A stretch of DNA of 64,000 nucleotides from Arcanobacterium haemolyticum (GTDB lineage Bacteria > Actinomycetota > Actinomycetes > Actinomycetales > Actinomycetaceae): NCBI GenBank assembly GCA_021532125.1, contig JADYUX010000001.1, forward strand, positions 186,001-250,000, given 5' to 3'. Both the position numbers and the translations under genes were made by a program. Each line of letters starts with the position of its first letter. Positions within the stretch are counted from its first letter, which is position 1. Under the pieces are notes generated by a model. It was not told the DNA's origin and ran no database searches. It saw only the letters and a list, made by a program, of their open reading frames with translations. Shown here one piece after another: positions 33,552 through 43,351 of this stretch.

Positions 33552-34004
33552 TCAGGAACGTGACTTCTCGTACTCGCTCAGGAGGTCGATGCGGCGCTGG
33601 TGGCGCTCGTCCTCACTGAACGGCGTCTCAAGGAAAGCCTTGACGAAGCTCAGGGCTTCTTCCTTTTCGTGCATGCGAGCTCCAACCGAAATGACGTTGG
33701 CGTTGTTGTGCTCGCGGCCCAGCTTTGCTGTCTCGATACTCCAGGCAAGGACGGCACGGACGCCATCGACCTTGTTGGCAGCGATCTGCTCCCCGTTTCC
33801 CGAGCCGCCTAAAACGATGCCAAGCGATCCTGGGTCCGCCACAACAGCCTCGCCACACGGAATACATGTAGTCGGATAGTCGTCGAGTTTCTCGTATGTG
33901 GCAGCGCCGTGATCTACAACCTCGTAGCCGGCGCTCTTCAGCTCCGCGACAAGGTATTCCTTGAGGTCGAAGCCGGCATGATCTGATGCAATATGTACGC
34001 GCAT
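33552..34004 (-). CDS. rpiB: Ribose-5-phosphate isomerase B
   Basis: This 150-residue RpiB/LacAB-family protein has SDHAGFDLKEYL at its start, the catalytic-site loop LGGSGNGEQIAANK and REHNNANVISVGAR. It interconverts ribose 5-phosphate and ribulose 5-phosphate in the pentose phosphate pathway. The catalytic Cys of many RpiB enzymes is replaced by Ser here (GGSGNGE), as in the mycobacterial-type enzymes. It is divergent from the M13 peptidase gene. Confidence 0.95.
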   Translation of the reverse strand: MRVHIASDHAGFDLKEYLVAELKSAGYEVVDHGAATYEKLDDYPTTCIPCGEAVVADPGSLGIVLGGSGNGEQIAANKVDGVRAVLAWSIETAKLGREHNNANVISVGARMHEKEEALSFVKAFLETPFSEDERHQRRIDLLSEYEKSRS

Positions 34005-34078
34005 ACTCCTATGCTAGTCGTTTTCACGCCTCGATGAATCACGACTTTTCTCCTGGATGCCTGCGTATGCTAGGGGTC

Positions 34079-36079
34079 ATGACGATCACAGACAAGAATA
34101 TGGCAGCCGTCCTTGACGGCGTCGATAAGAATGTTCGCCCCCAAGACGATCTCTTCCGCGCAATCAACGGCACCTGGCTTCGCGAGAGCGAAATACCGGC
34201 GGATCTTTCGTCGTCAGGCTCTTTTATGGATCTCGTCGTTCAGGCTGAAGCTGATGTCGCTAAGATCATCGACGATCTCGGCTCATCGAATCCGACTGAG
34301 GGCGAGGCTGCCCAGATCGCTCGGATCTACCGTTCATGGATGGATACGGATGCCGTTAATGCGAAGGGTCTCTCACCGCTTCAACCGGATATTGACCTCG
34401 TAGAGTCAGCGACGACGAAGGACGAGCTTGCGTCCGTTGTCGGCCGTTTGAAGCGCAGCGGCGTCGGCTCGTTCTTCAGCCTTGATGTCGATTCCGACCT
34501 TAATGACCCCAATCGTTACGTCATCCACATTGGCCAGTCCGGTATTGGTCTTCCCGACGAGGCCTACTATCGCGAACCGCAGTTTGCCGACATTCTTGAG
34601 AAGTACCAGGAGTTTCTGCGATCGTTCCATCAGCTCTTTGGCCTGAGCGCCGACGAAGCCTCTGCCCGCGCGGATGTCGTATTCGGCCTTGAGAAGGCTA
34701 TCGCGAGCCGCCATATGAATGTCGTGGATTCCCGCGATACCGACAAGATCAACAACCTCATGAGCTGGGAGGCATTCACTGCTTCAACTCCTGGTTTTGC
34801 GTGGGACAAAGCTTTCACAAGTGCGGGATTTACCCCCGAACAGCTCGAAGGTGATCTGCTTGTCTACAACCCGGATGCCTTGGCTGGCGCCGCCTCCTTG
34901 TGGGCCGAGTCAAGCCTTGAGGATCTCAAGGCTTACACACTATGGCGCGTATTCCGCGCACGTTCAACCTTCCTCACCGAGGAGATCGACGCGGCCAACT
35001 TCGAGTTCTACGGCCGCACACTCTCTGGCACGGCAGAGCAGCGCGAGCGTTGGAAGCGCGGCGTACAGCTCATCAATGGTTCCCTTGGTGAGGCCGTCGG
35101 TAAGCTCTACGTGGAAAAGCACTTCCCTCCCGAGAACAAAGCGAAGATGCGCGCCCTTGTCGAGGATCTTCTCGAGGCTTACCGCCGCTCGATCCGCAAT
35201 CTCGACTGGATGGGCGAGGACACCAAGGTTAAGGCTCTGGAAAAGGTTGATTCCTTCGATCTGAAGATCGGCTACCCCGACAAGTGGATCGACTATTCGT
35301 CGCTCGTGATCGGTGACGATCTTGTGGAAAATATCCGCCAAATCAATGCCTTCGAGTTTGACCGTGCGCTGAACAAGCTCGGTAAGCCTGTCGACCGCTC
35401 TGAATGGTTCATGTCGCCTCAGACTGTCAATGCCTACTACAACCCGGTGTGGAATGAGATCGTTTTCCCGGCGGCAATCCTTCAGTTCCCGTTCTTCGAT
35501 CCCGATCGCGACGATGCCCTGAACTATGGCGGCATCGGCTCGGTTATCGGTCACGAGATTGGTCACGGATTCGACGATCAGGGTTCCAAGTACGCTGCCG
35601 ACGGCTCACTGTCGAACTGGTGGACCGACCAGGATCGCGCCGAATTCGAGAAGCGCACTCAGGCTCTCGTCGCACAATACGACGCATACATTCCCGAGCA
35701 GCTTGATGGCGATAGCGCACACCACGTTCAGGGCGCTCTCACGCTCGGTGAGAATATCGGCGATCTCGGAGGCTTGTCGATCGCGCTCAAGGCTTACGGG
35801 ATTTCCCTTGAGCGCGCTGGCCTCAGCATCGACAAGGCACCGGAGATCGACGGTTACACCGGCACTCAGCGCGTCTTTATCTCCTACGCTCGCGTATGGC
35901 AAGGCAAGCGCCGCACCGAATTCCTCAAGACCCTCATTGCAACCGACCCGCACTCCCCCGCAGAATTCCGCTGCAACGGTGTGGTGAAGAACATCGATGC
36001 CTTCGCCGAAGCGTTCGATGTGAAGGAAGGCGACGCCTTGTATCTGCCGCCCGAGGAGCGCGTGCGGATTTGGTCGTAA
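34079..36079 (+). CDS. M13-family zinc endopeptidase (neprilysin-like)
   Basis: The product has 666 residues from the ATG at 34079. It has the N-terminal QDDLFRAINGTWL motif, zinc site HEIGH (H492, H496, in GHEIGHGFDDQG), the third ligand in GENIGDLGGLS and a C-terminal FFISYA-like VFISYARVWQGKRR motif. No signal peptide is seen, so it probably acts in the cytoplasm. A TATGCT box 8 bases before the ATG suggests a leaderless transcript. It precedes pepN, another peptidase, with a terminator-like hairpin between them. Confidence 0.93.
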   Translation: MTITDKNMAAVLDGVDKNVRPQDDLFRAINGTWLRESEIPADLSSSGSFMDLVVQAEADVAKIIDDLGSSNPTEGEAAQIARIYRSWMDTDAVNAKGLSPLQPDIDLVESATTKDELASVVGRLKRSGVGSFFSLDVDSDLNDPNRYVIHIGQSGIGLPDEAYYREPQFADILEKYQEFLRSFHQLFGLSADEASARADVVFGLEKAIASRHMNVVDSRDTDKINNLMSWEAFTASTPGFAWDKAFTSAGFTPEQLEGDLLVYNPDALAGAASLWAESSLEDLKAYTLWRVFRARSTFLTEEIDAANFEFYGRTLSGTAEQRERWKRGVQLINGSLGEAVGKLYVEKHFPPENKAKMRALVEDLLEAYRRSIRNLDWMGEDTKVKALEKVDSFDLKIGYPDKWIDYSSLVIGDDLVENIRQINAFEFDRALNKLGKPVDRSEWFMSPQTVNAYYNPVWNEIVFPAAILQFPFFDPDRDDALNYGGIGSVIGHEIGHGFDDQGSKYAADGSLSNWWTDQDRAEFEKRTQALVAQYDAYIPEQLDGDSAHHVQGALTLGENIGDLGGLSIALKAYGISLERAGLSIDKAPEIDGYTGTQRVFISYARVWQGKRRTEFLKTLIATDPHSPAEFRCNGVVKNIDAFAEAFDVKEGDALYLPPEERVRIWS

Positions 36080-36106
36080 CGATTCCCAATCGTTTCCATA
36101 GCACTC

Positions 36107-36142
36107 CGGCCTCCACGGCGCATGTCACCGCCGCGGAGGCCG
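36107..36142 (+). terminator. Hairpin after M13 peptidase gene
   Basis: CGGCCTCC and GGAGGCCG pair, with inner GGCG/CGCC, between the M13 gene and pepN. A T-rich tail is weak (GTTGTC). Confidence 0.5.
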
Positions 36143-36248
36143 TTGTCATGCCGCACACCGTGGAGCATCACGCCCACACACGGCGTCCTGCAAAGCCATC
36201 TCAACTCGCGTAACCTTAAATGCGGTTGTCAATGCAGAAAGGACACTT

Positions 36249-38807
36249 ATGCCAGGCACAAACCTGACGCGCGAAGAAGCAGCAGCGCGTTCAGCTATCG
36301 TCTCCACCTCGGCCTACCGTATCGAACTCGATCTTGCAGGCGAATCCGAAACGACCTTCGGTTCCATCACCGAAATCGACTTCGAGGCAACACCGGGCGC
36401 TTCAACATTCGTCGATGTCATCGCAGAATCAGTTGATCGTGTTGTCCTCAATGGCAAGGAACTGGACACCTCGGCGTTCGCCGATTCCCGATTCCCGATC
36501 AGCGATCTCGCCGAGCACAACACACTTCGTGTCGAATCGACGATGATCTACTCCCACACCGGCGAGGGTTTGCATCGCTATGTCGATCCAGCTGACGGCG
36601 AGGTATACCTCTACTCGCAGTTTGAGGTAGCCGACGCTCGCCGCGTGTTCGCGAACTTCGAGCAGCCTGACCTCAAGGCCACCTACCAGTTCACGATCAC
36701 GGCACCTTCGTCGTGGCGCGTATTCTCCAACTCCCCCACGCCAGAACCAACCCCAGTTCGCGACGGCGTTGCTCGCTGGGAGTTCTCCGACACCGAGAAG
36801 ATGTCCACGTACCTCACCTCGATCGTCGCCGGCCCCTATGACGGCGTTCAGAACGATTCCTATCATTCGATCGATGGCCGCGAGATTCCCCTCGGCGTGT
36901 GGGCACGGAAGTCGCTCGCTCAGTACCTTGACCCGGAAGAGATTTTCCTCATCACGAAGCAAGGCTTCGAGTTCTACGAGAAGAACTACGGACATCCTTA
37001 TCCCTTCCGCAAGTACGACCAGATCTTCTGCCCGGAGTACAACGCCGGCGCTATGGAACATCCAGGCAACGTCACCTTCGTCGAAAGCTACGTATTCCGT
37101 ACCAAGCCGTCAGGCGCAATGATTGATCGTCGTATCATCACGATCCTTCACGAGCAGGCTCACATGTGGTTCGGCGATCTTGTCACGATGAAGTGGTGGG
37201 ACGACTTGTGGCTCAACGAATCCTTCGCCGAGTACATGAGTCACCTCGCGGCGGTCAGCAATACTCGTTTGACCGACGCATGGACCACCTTCCTCACCTC
37301 GGAGAAATCGTGGGCCACAACCGAAGATCAGCTGCCCTCAACACATCCGATCGCCGCAGATGTCGTTGATCTTGAAACAGTATTCATCAACTTCGACGGC
37401 ATTACCTACGGTAAGGGCGCCTCGGTACTCAAGCAGCTTGCTGCTTGGGTTGGTCTCGACGAATTCCTTGCCGGCGTCCGCGCGTACATCGCGAAGTTTG
37501 CGTGGGGTAATGCCCAGCTTTCCGACCTTCTCGCCGAGCTTGAGAAGTCGTCTGGTCGTGATCTTTCGCGCTGGACGAAGCTGTGGCTTGAGGAGTCGGG
37601 CGTCAATATCGTGACGCCGGAAATCTCGGTGGACGAGAACGGCACGATCACGAGCTTCTCCATCCTTCAGGAATCGGATGGCCGGTCCTCGCTCCGCCCG
37701 CACCGGATGGCAGTTGGCGGCTTCGACCTCGTCGACGGAAAGCTCACGCGTGTACTCGACACTGAACTCGATGTCGATGGCGAGCGCACCGACGTTGCCG
37801 ACTTCGTCGGAAAGGCACGCCCGTCCTTCATCCTCGTCAACGATCGCGACTACGCCTACGGCAAGTTCCGTATCGACGACGAATCCCTTGCTTTCGCTGT
37901 TGAACACCTTGAGGCTTTCGACGATCACCTCGCCCGCACCGGCGTGTTGATCTCTGCATGGGATATGTGCCGTGATGCCCTCATGCCGGCATCGGATTAC
38001 GTCAAGGTCGCGCTCAAGGCCCTGGCCGACGAAACAGATGGCACCGTCCTGCGCTACACGATTAACCAACTTTCGACGGCGATCAACCAGTACGCCGCGC
38101 TCGGCCACCGCGAGGCGCTCCGCCAGGAAAGCGCCGCCCGTATCTTCGAGATCCTCGAAACTGTTGAGCCCGGCAGTGATCGTCAGCTCCAAATTGCCGG
38201 CGCAGCTATGCGTTTCGCCGTCACAGACGAGCAGTTCGCGATCATTTCTGGTTGGCTCGACGGCAAGAACGTTCCCGAAGGCTACGAGGTAGATGCCGAG
38301 CAGCGTTGGTTCATCCTCGTGGCTCTCGCTGCGGCCGGACGCATTGGTATGGCGGAGATCAACGCCGAGTTCGAGCGCGACTCGACGAGCTATGGCCAGA
38401 TCTACTCCGCTCAAGCTCGGGGCGCTCTACCCGATCCCGATGTTCGTGAAGCCGTGTGGGCAGACATCACTGGAAACGATGTCTCCAACACGATCCAGCG
38501 CAACCTCTGCTTGGGCATTATGCGTTCCTCCGCCGAGTCCCAGCTTCCCTACGCTGTTCGTTACTACGAGGACGCACAGGCACAGTGGGATAACCACACG
38601 GTCGAGATTGCCAAGAACATGCTGGAGTACGCCTACCCGGTCAGCCTCGCAGGCCGCACCGATCTCGGCGTCGATCTCGTCGCTCTTGGCCATGAATGGC
38701 TCGATTCCCACAAGGATGTCGCACCGGCATGTATCCGCCTTGTGTCCGAATCGGTCGATCGCGCCGAGCGTGCCGTCCGCGCACAGGCAGCAGATGCCGC
38801 TAAGTAA
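36249..38807 (+). CDS. pepN: Aminopeptidase N (M1 family)
   Basis: This 852-residue enzyme has the zinc site HEQAHMWFGD (H301, H305) with the downstream ligand Glu in NESFAEY, and the substrate-binding exopeptidase motif as GAMEH (267-271) instead of the usual GAMEN. The size, the N-terminal beta domain and the long C-terminal helical ERAP1-like domain fit actinobacterial PepN. It releases N-terminal residues from peptides in the cytoplasm. An AGAAAGGACACTT ribosome site precedes the ATG. Confidence 0.95.
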   Translation: MPGTNLTREEAAARSAIVSTSAYRIELDLAGESETTFGSITEIDFEATPGASTFVDVIAESVDRVVLNGKELDTSAFADSRFPISDLAEHNTLRVESTMIYSHTGEGLHRYVDPADGEVYLYSQFEVADARRVFANFEQPDLKATYQFTITAPSSWRVFSNSPTPEPTPVRDGVARWEFSDTEKMSTYLTSIVAGPYDGVQNDSYHSIDGREIPLGVWARKSLAQYLDPEEIFLITKQGFEFYEKNYGHPYPFRKYDQIFCPEYNAGAMEHPGNVTFVESYVFRTKPSGAMIDRRIITILHEQAHMWFGDLVTMKWWDDLWLNESFAEYMSHLAAVSNTRLTDAWTTFLTSEKSWATTEDQLPSTHPIAADVVDLETVFINFDGITYGKGASVLKQLAAWVGLDEFLAGVRAYIAKFAWGNAQLSDLLAELEKSSGRDLSRWTKLWLEESGVNIVTPEISVDENGTITSFSILQESDGRSSLRPHRMAVGGFDLVDGKLTRVLDTELDVDGERTDVADFVGKARPSFILVNDRDYAYGKFRIDDESLAFAVEHLEAFDDHLARTGVLISAWDMCRDALMPASDYVKVALKALADETDGTVLRYTINQLSTAINQYAALGHREALRQESAARIFEILETVEPGSDRQLQIAGAAMRFAVTDEQFAIISGWLDGKNVPEGYEVDAEQRWFILVALAAAGRIGMAEINAEFERDSTSYGQIYSAQARGALPDPDVREAVWADITGNDVSNTIQRNLCLGIMRSSAESQLPYAVRYYEDAQAQWDNHTVEIAKNMLEYAYPVSLAGRTDLGVDLVALGHEWLDSHKDVAPACIRLVSESVDRAERAVRAQAADAAK

Positions 38808-38830
38808 ACTGGCGAGACATCACGCCTAGC

Positions 38831-38870
38831 AGTGGAGGCCGGTGGGACATCCCACCGGCCTCCACTTTAT
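38831..38870. terminator. Bidirectional terminator after pepN
   Basis: AGTGGAGGCCGGTGGG pairs with CCCACCGGCCTCCACT (16 bp) around ACAT; TTATTC follows on the plus strand. Confidence 0.88.
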
Positions 38871-38898
38871 TCATGTATCAGCGGAATACTCTGAAACA

Positions 38899-39372
38899 CT
38901 ACGTATTCGGCTTTTCTTTCACAGTGACTCGAAGGAAGGGTTTTCCTGCCTCCACTGTGTCTTTCTCGGGAATCACCTCGATTGAATCTTTGTCGGCTCC
39001 AAGAACAACGATCGGAGAACACAGGGAAAATCCCTCGTTTTCCGCGACGGAGGTCGTCCACAAGACAATTGGTTGACCTGCCTCCACGTGTTGATCCGGG
39101 CGAACAAGCATTGTGAATCCCGCGCCGCGGAGCTTCACAGTATCCAATCCCATGTGGATGAGAACATTAACTCCCTCGTCGGTTTCTATAACTCCACCGT
39201 GGGGAATTGCCTTACGCACAACGCCGGCGCATGGCGACAGCACCGTAAGACCACCGGGAAATGGCTCAATTGCCATACCCGGGCCAACGAGGCCGTCTGC
39301 AAAAACTTCGTCGGGAACCTCGTTCATCGGAACTACCGTTCCAGAAACTGGCGCCAGAAGAGTCAGCTCCAT
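38899..39372 (-). CDS. crr: PTS glucose-family EIIA protein
   Basis: The 157-residue protein has the EIIA-Glc fold: LLAPVSGTVVPMNEVPDEVF, GPGMAIEP, LSPCAGVVRKAI and the phosphorylated histidine in NVLIHMGLDTVKL. It passes phosphate from HPr to a EIIB domain. It stands next to a separate EIIB gene (10 bases apart) on the same strand, and no EIIC is visible in the window, so the permease must be encoded elsewhere. A AGGAG ribosome site lies upstream. Confidence 0.92.
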   Translation of the reverse strand: MELTLLAPVSGTVVPMNEVPDEVFADGLVGPGMAIEPFPGGLTVLSPCAGVVRKAIPHGGVIETDEGVNVLIHMGLDTVKLRGAGFTMLVRPDQHVEAGQPIVLWTTSVAENEGFSLCSPIVVLGADKDSIEVIPEKDTVEAGKPFLRVTVKEKPNT

Positions 39373-39382
39373 TGATTCTCCT

Positions 39383-39619
39383 CTACAGCAAGCCCGAGAG
39401 CGATTCGTTCAGCTCGTCAGCCACAGGACCGACAACCACTTGCACCACCGAATCCTGCAAAACGACACCGAAAACCCCAGCCTCACGCAACGCAGCCTCG
39501 TCGACCTTCTGAGGATCGGCCACCTCGACCCGCAGGCGCGTAATGCACGGCTCAATCGACTGCACGTTGGAACCGCCACCTAGACCTGCCAGGATCTTCC
39601 CTGCTTCGATATCCATCAT
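39383..39619 (-). CDS. PTS glucose-family EIIB protein
   Basis: This 78-residue stand-alone EIIB domain has the phosphocysteine motif PCITRLRVEVAD and ends near VGPVADELNESLSGLL, the full length of an isolated IIB domain. Two adjacent ATGs exist at 39619 and 39616. It receives phosphate from the neighbouring EIIA and hands it to the sugar at the missing EIIC. Confidence 0.92.
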   Translation of the reverse strand: MMDIEAGKILAGLGGGSNVQSIEPCITRLRVEVADPQKVDEAALREAGVFGVVLQDSVVQVVVGPVADELNESLSGLL

Positions 39620-39770
39620 TACCCCACGATTCTTATCGACTCTGGACTACTCACCAGCCTACCCATGTGACGCCTCTCTCGCCTCACTAAATTCGCGACT
39701 GGCACCACATTGTTCACGATCAGCACAGACGAGCATGTCATCGCCTTGCATCACGGACTCGTGTTACGGA

Positions 39771-41918
39771 CTACCGATGGCGCGTTTCCTGCGTGAAACT
39801 ATCAACAAGCGACAGCAAGCGGGCATTCGTCGGAAGGTCCTCCACCATCACCAGCTTATTGTCCGCATCGGCCAAAGGCACTCGCCAGTTCGGATACTCA
39901 TTATTCGTGCCAGGCTGGTTCTGTGCTCGTCGCTCCCCCACACAATCAACCAAGGAAATGCCAAGCAGACGCGCAGGAGTACGGGCAATGTATCTATGCA
40001 TCGCCTCAATAATCTCGCATTCGCTGGGATTCTCGCCCACCAGGCCAGCCTCACGCAGAGCCCCGATCATCCGATCGCGCTCAGCCTCCGCCTCTGCTCG
40101 CACCTGCTCAACAGGTTCATTAAGGAGTCCTAGCTCCTCACGGATACGGACATGCTCGCCCTCAAGGTAGCCTGCCAAAGGCGGCAAATCATGGGTGTCC
40201 ACCGTTGTGAGAGTCGCCGTCCGGAACTCATCGGGGTGCTTAAACTCCCCGCCTTCCTTCTGCTCAAACCACAGTACGGAAGTGCCGAGGATTCCTCGCT
40301 CATCAAGATAATCGCGAACCCAGGATTCAACGTTTCCAAGATCCTCGCCGACAACAACCGCGCCCGCTCGCGAGGCTTCAAGCAACAAGATGCCCACCAT
40401 GGCCTCGTGATCGAAACGAACATACGCCCCGTCGGAAGCTGGGCAACCATCAGGAATCCACCACAAACGGAACAGACCCATAACATGATCCACGCGCAAC
40501 CCACCGGCATGGCGGAGCACAGTGCGAATCATGTCACGCAACGGCGCATAGGCGCAGCGACGAAGCGCGTCAGGGCGCCACGGCGGCTGCGACCAATTCT
40601 GCCCCTGCTGGTTATACATATCCGGCGGCGCTCCCACAGTAACTCCACGAGCAAACTCAGCCGGATGCGACCATGTCTCGGCGCCTTCGGGGTGAACTCC
40701 GACGGCGAGATCGTGGAAAATCCCAATCTCCATTCCCGATTCACGGGCGCTCGCCTGCGCATGTTCGAGCTGCTCATCAATGATCCACTGCAGCCACATA
40801 AAGAACTCGATGCGATCCGCAAACTCCCGACGAGCCTCATCCGCTAGCGGGCCTTCGGCACTGTCGAAGCCTTGGGGGAAGCCCATCCCATAGGCTTCAT
40901 GGAGCGAGCACCACAAAGCAAAGTCACGAAGCCCTTGCCCACCTTCGTCGACAAATCGGCGGAACGAACGCTCCCTGGCGAGCGAACGCGGTTCCTGAAA
41001 GAGGATTTCTAGCGCCTCACGTTTATGGCTCCATGAAAGGTCGCGGTCGATAATTCCGTTGACCGAATTGCACGCCCTCGGCTCTTTTCGGAGGCGAGTT
41101 ATTTCCTTGCGAACCGAATGAGATGCGTATGCAAACTCGCGGATATCTTCGACACGTATATAGAGCGGGTTAAAGAATCGTCGTGTGACAGGAAGATACG
41201 GCGAAGGTGTCATATGACCGGTGGGTTCGCCAGCATGGAGCGGATTAACGAGGACAAAATCGCCTCCGAGCTCACCAAAGGTTGAGCAGATTTCCTCAAG
41301 ATCGGCCACATCGCCGACACCCCATGATTCGTGCGAACGCACCGAATACAACTGAGCCATCACGCCCCATGCCGTGCCAGGAGAAAGGGGCTCAATTCGT
41401 TGGGGCACGACGATGAGCGGAGCAGCGACGTCGAAAGGTTCCGTTCGTTCGGATTCGCTCACAGCCGTTGCGGGATTAACGTGCGCGATCACAGTGTGGT
41501 AACCAAGGGGAAGGTTCTCTGGAACGACGAAAGCTGCCTGACCTGTGAGGACACCGTCGATCTCCCGCGCGGGAGTGAAATCCTCGGCTTGGGAGAGCTC
41601 AACCACTGCCCCGTCTTCACACTCGACGTGGGCACGCACCCCAGCTCCATGCGGCACATGAACGTGAATCGTGTGTTGCCATCCCTCGCGGGAAACCGTG
41701 CATTCCGGGAGGACGTGGCGCCACGGCTCGCGTTCCTTCTCCGCGAGTGCCGCATGCACACTCTCCTCCGATGAGGCGTCCGCTCCCATTGCCGCGAGAA
41801 CTTTGACGAGCGTCGCATCGGGAACTTGGGTGAGCTCTCCGCTATATGCCCAATATTCTGTCGAAATTCCATATGCTTGCGCGAGAGAACACAACAGCTC
41901 CCGTGACGGAATAGACAT
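39771..41918 (-). CDS. malQ: 4-alpha-glucanotransferase (amylomaltase)
   Basis: The product has 715 residues from the ATG at 41916-41918 (GAAGG upstream); a longer frame is rejected. It has the actinobacterial MalQ layout, with an extra N-terminal beta domain (about 1-170) before the GH77 barrel. Motifs include GGDFVLVNPLHAGEPT, catalytic aspartate in LRVDHVMGLFRLWW, EDLGNVESWV and THDLPPLAGYLEG. It transfers maltodextrin units and acts in maltose and glycogen metabolism. Confidence 0.95.
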   Translation of the reverse strand: MSIPSRELLCSLAQAYGISTEYWAYSGELTQVPDATLVKVLAAMGADASSEESVHAALAEKEREPWRHVLPECTVSREGWQHTIHVHVPHGAGVRAHVECEDGAVVELSQAEDFTPAREIDGVLTGQAAFVVPENLPLGYHTVIAHVNPATAVSESERTEPFDVAAPLIVVPQRIEPLSPGTAWGVMAQLYSVRSHESWGVGDVADLEEICSTFGELGGDFVLVNPLHAGEPTGHMTPSPYLPVTRRFFNPLYIRVEDIREFAYASHSVRKEITRLRKEPRACNSVNGIIDRDLSWSHKREALEILFQEPRSLARERSFRRFVDEGGQGLRDFALWCSLHEAYGMGFPQGFDSAEGPLADEARREFADRIEFFMWLQWIIDEQLEHAQASARESGMEIGIFHDLAVGVHPEGAETWSHPAEFARGVTVGAPPDMYNQQGQNWSQPPWRPDALRRCAYAPLRDMIRTVLRHAGGLRVDHVMGLFRLWWIPDGCPASDGAYVRFDHEAMVGILLLEASRAGAVVVGEDLGNVESWVRDYLDERGILGTSVLWFEQKEGGEFKHPDEFRTATLTTVDTHDLPPLAGYLEGEHVRIREELGLLNEPVEQVRAEAEAERDRMIGALREAGLVGENPSECEIIEAMHRYIARTPARLLGISLVDCVGERRAQNQPGTNNEYPNWRVPLADADNKLVMVEDLPTNARLLSLVDSFTQETRHR

Positions 41919-42130
41919 CAGTGCACCTTCCCGGATCGGACGAATCAACCTTGATCCACAAGGCATTAGTCTGCCAGATTCTCGGGTGCCATGGCTAAGC
42001 GGGCCTTGTTATGGGCACGGAGAATTCCGTGCGCGAAATGTGTTAATTAGGCTTTTCCTCTCACTCCGCGGCCCGTAACTTACTCTCCGGTAGAGTATTG
42101 ATGTCCGAAATTCGTGAAAGGTGTGTCTGC

Positions 42131-43042
42131 ATGGCTTCAAAGATTTTGCTTCCTGATTGCGATACCGAGCCGCTGGCTTCGCTTTTCAATACGTTGCGTT
42201 TGAGCCGTATTGGAGATAATCGCTACCGTGGGATCAATCTTCCGCAGATCACCGGGCGAGTTTATGGCGGGCAGGTTCTCGCTCAGGCAACAATGGTCGC
42301 GGCCGATACCGTGCCTGGCGGCCCCGAAGAACGCCTTGCTCATTCCATTACGGCGGCATTTTTACGCCCAGGGAAGATCGACGTTCCCCTTGAGTTCGAA
42401 GTAACCGAGTTGAACGATGGTCGTTCTTTTTCGACGCGCTCCGTTCATGCTTTGCAGGACGGTCGGATTATCTTTACCGCGCGTATTTCTTTCCAGCTTC
42501 GTCAGCCTGGCCCAGCATTTGGCACGCCGATGCCTGATGTTCCTCTACCCGATAATCTGCCGTCGTCGGTGGATTTCTTTGCGCGTATTGATAACGAGTG
42601 GGGGCACATTATGTCCTCGACGAACGCAATTGATATGCGCCACGTGGATGGCCATATTTGGGTGAAGCCCGCGAGGGAGCGGACTCCGCGCCAGCAGGTG
42701 TGGATTAAGACGCGTAGCCCTATGCCGGAGGGGTCGTCGCGGCTACTTCAACGCGCAATGTTGGGTTATGCCGCGGACCAATTCATGTTGGAGCCGGTGA
42801 TGCGTGCCAACGGTTTGCATTGGACGGCTCGTGACATGTCGATTGCGACGCTTGATCATGCAATTTGGTGGCACCGTAATTTTGATTTGTCGGATTGGGT
42901 GCTTGCTGATCTTGAGAGTCCCTCGGCGCAAAACGGGCGCGGCTTGGTGATTGCTCGCTTCTTCCAGAATGGGAAGCATATTGCGACGATGTCGCAGGAG
43001 GGGATGGTGAAGGTCCGCAACGAGACTCGTCAGGACGATTGA
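42131..43042 (+). CDS. tesB: Acyl-CoA thioesterase II
   Basis: The product has 303 residues from the ATG at 42131 (AAAGG 9 bases upstream); ATGs at 42098 and 42101 are less likely. It has a double hotdog fold with RVYGGQVLAQATMVA, HSITAAFLRPGK, the RSVHALQDGRIIFTAR strand and the C-terminal domain LATLDHAIWWH-like SIATLDHAIWWHRNFD. It hydrolyses acyl-CoA to free fatty acid and CoA. A very strong terminator follows. Confidence 0.93.
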   Translation: MASKILLPDCDTEPLASLFNTLRLSRIGDNRYRGINLPQITGRVYGGQVLAQATMVAADTVPGGPEERLAHSITAAFLRPGKIDVPLEFEVTELNDGRSFSTRSVHALQDGRIIFTARISFQLRQPGPAFGTPMPDVPLPDNLPSSVDFFARIDNEWGHIMSSTNAIDMRHVDGHIWVKPARERTPRQQVWIKTRSPMPEGSSRLLQRAMLGYAADQFMLEPVMRANGLHWTARDMSIATLDHAIWWHRNFDLSDWVLADLESPSAQNGRGLVIARFFQNGKHIATMSQEGMVKVRNETRQDD

Positions 43043-43115
43043 CGACGAGTCTCCGCGCTGGGCTTTGTGCATCCGAGTGTTGCGATATGAGCGGCCAGTT
43101 ACATACCGAGATCAC

Positions 43116-43154
43116 GGTGGGGGCCAGGGTAACGACCCTGGCCCCCACCATTTT
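43116..43154. terminator. Strong terminator between tesB and the ettA operon
   Basis: GGTGGGGGCCAGGGT pairs perfectly with ACCCTGGCCCCCACC (15 bp) around AACG, with ATTTTG on the plus strand. It serves both converging units. Confidence 0.9.
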
Positions 43155-43159
43155 GTGCG

Positions 43160-43351
43160 CTAACTATGTTCGTGATTCTCTTTCGTTGTCTGCACCTCGG
43201 GCGGTTCCAGCGACTGAACCGAAGCGGAATCTCGGTGGCGCAGCATGTACACCACGGCCGTGATGATCGCGGCGCAAAGCACCAAGGCGCCAATGATGTA
43301 CGCAGCGTTTCCGATCACGTAGGCCACTGTTGCTGCACTTGCCTCAGTCAC
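43160..43351 (-). CDS. Small membrane protein downstream of ettA
   Basis: The product has 63 residues from the GTG at 43349-43351, which overlaps the ettA stop by 8 bases and has AGGAAG upstream. It has one membrane helix (about 8-32, VAYVIGNAAYIIGALVLCAA, then IITAVVYM) and an acidic tail ending NHEHS. Function unknown. The overlap indicates co-translation with ettA. Confidence 0.7.
   Translation of the reverse strand: MTEASAATVAYVIGNAAYIIGALVLCAAIITAVVYMLRHRDSASVQSLEPPEVQTTKENHEHS

Noticed and set aside
37338..38414. 358-residue frame antisense to pepN
   Set aside because: It is an antisense shadow of a well-supported gene and has no recognisable domain.
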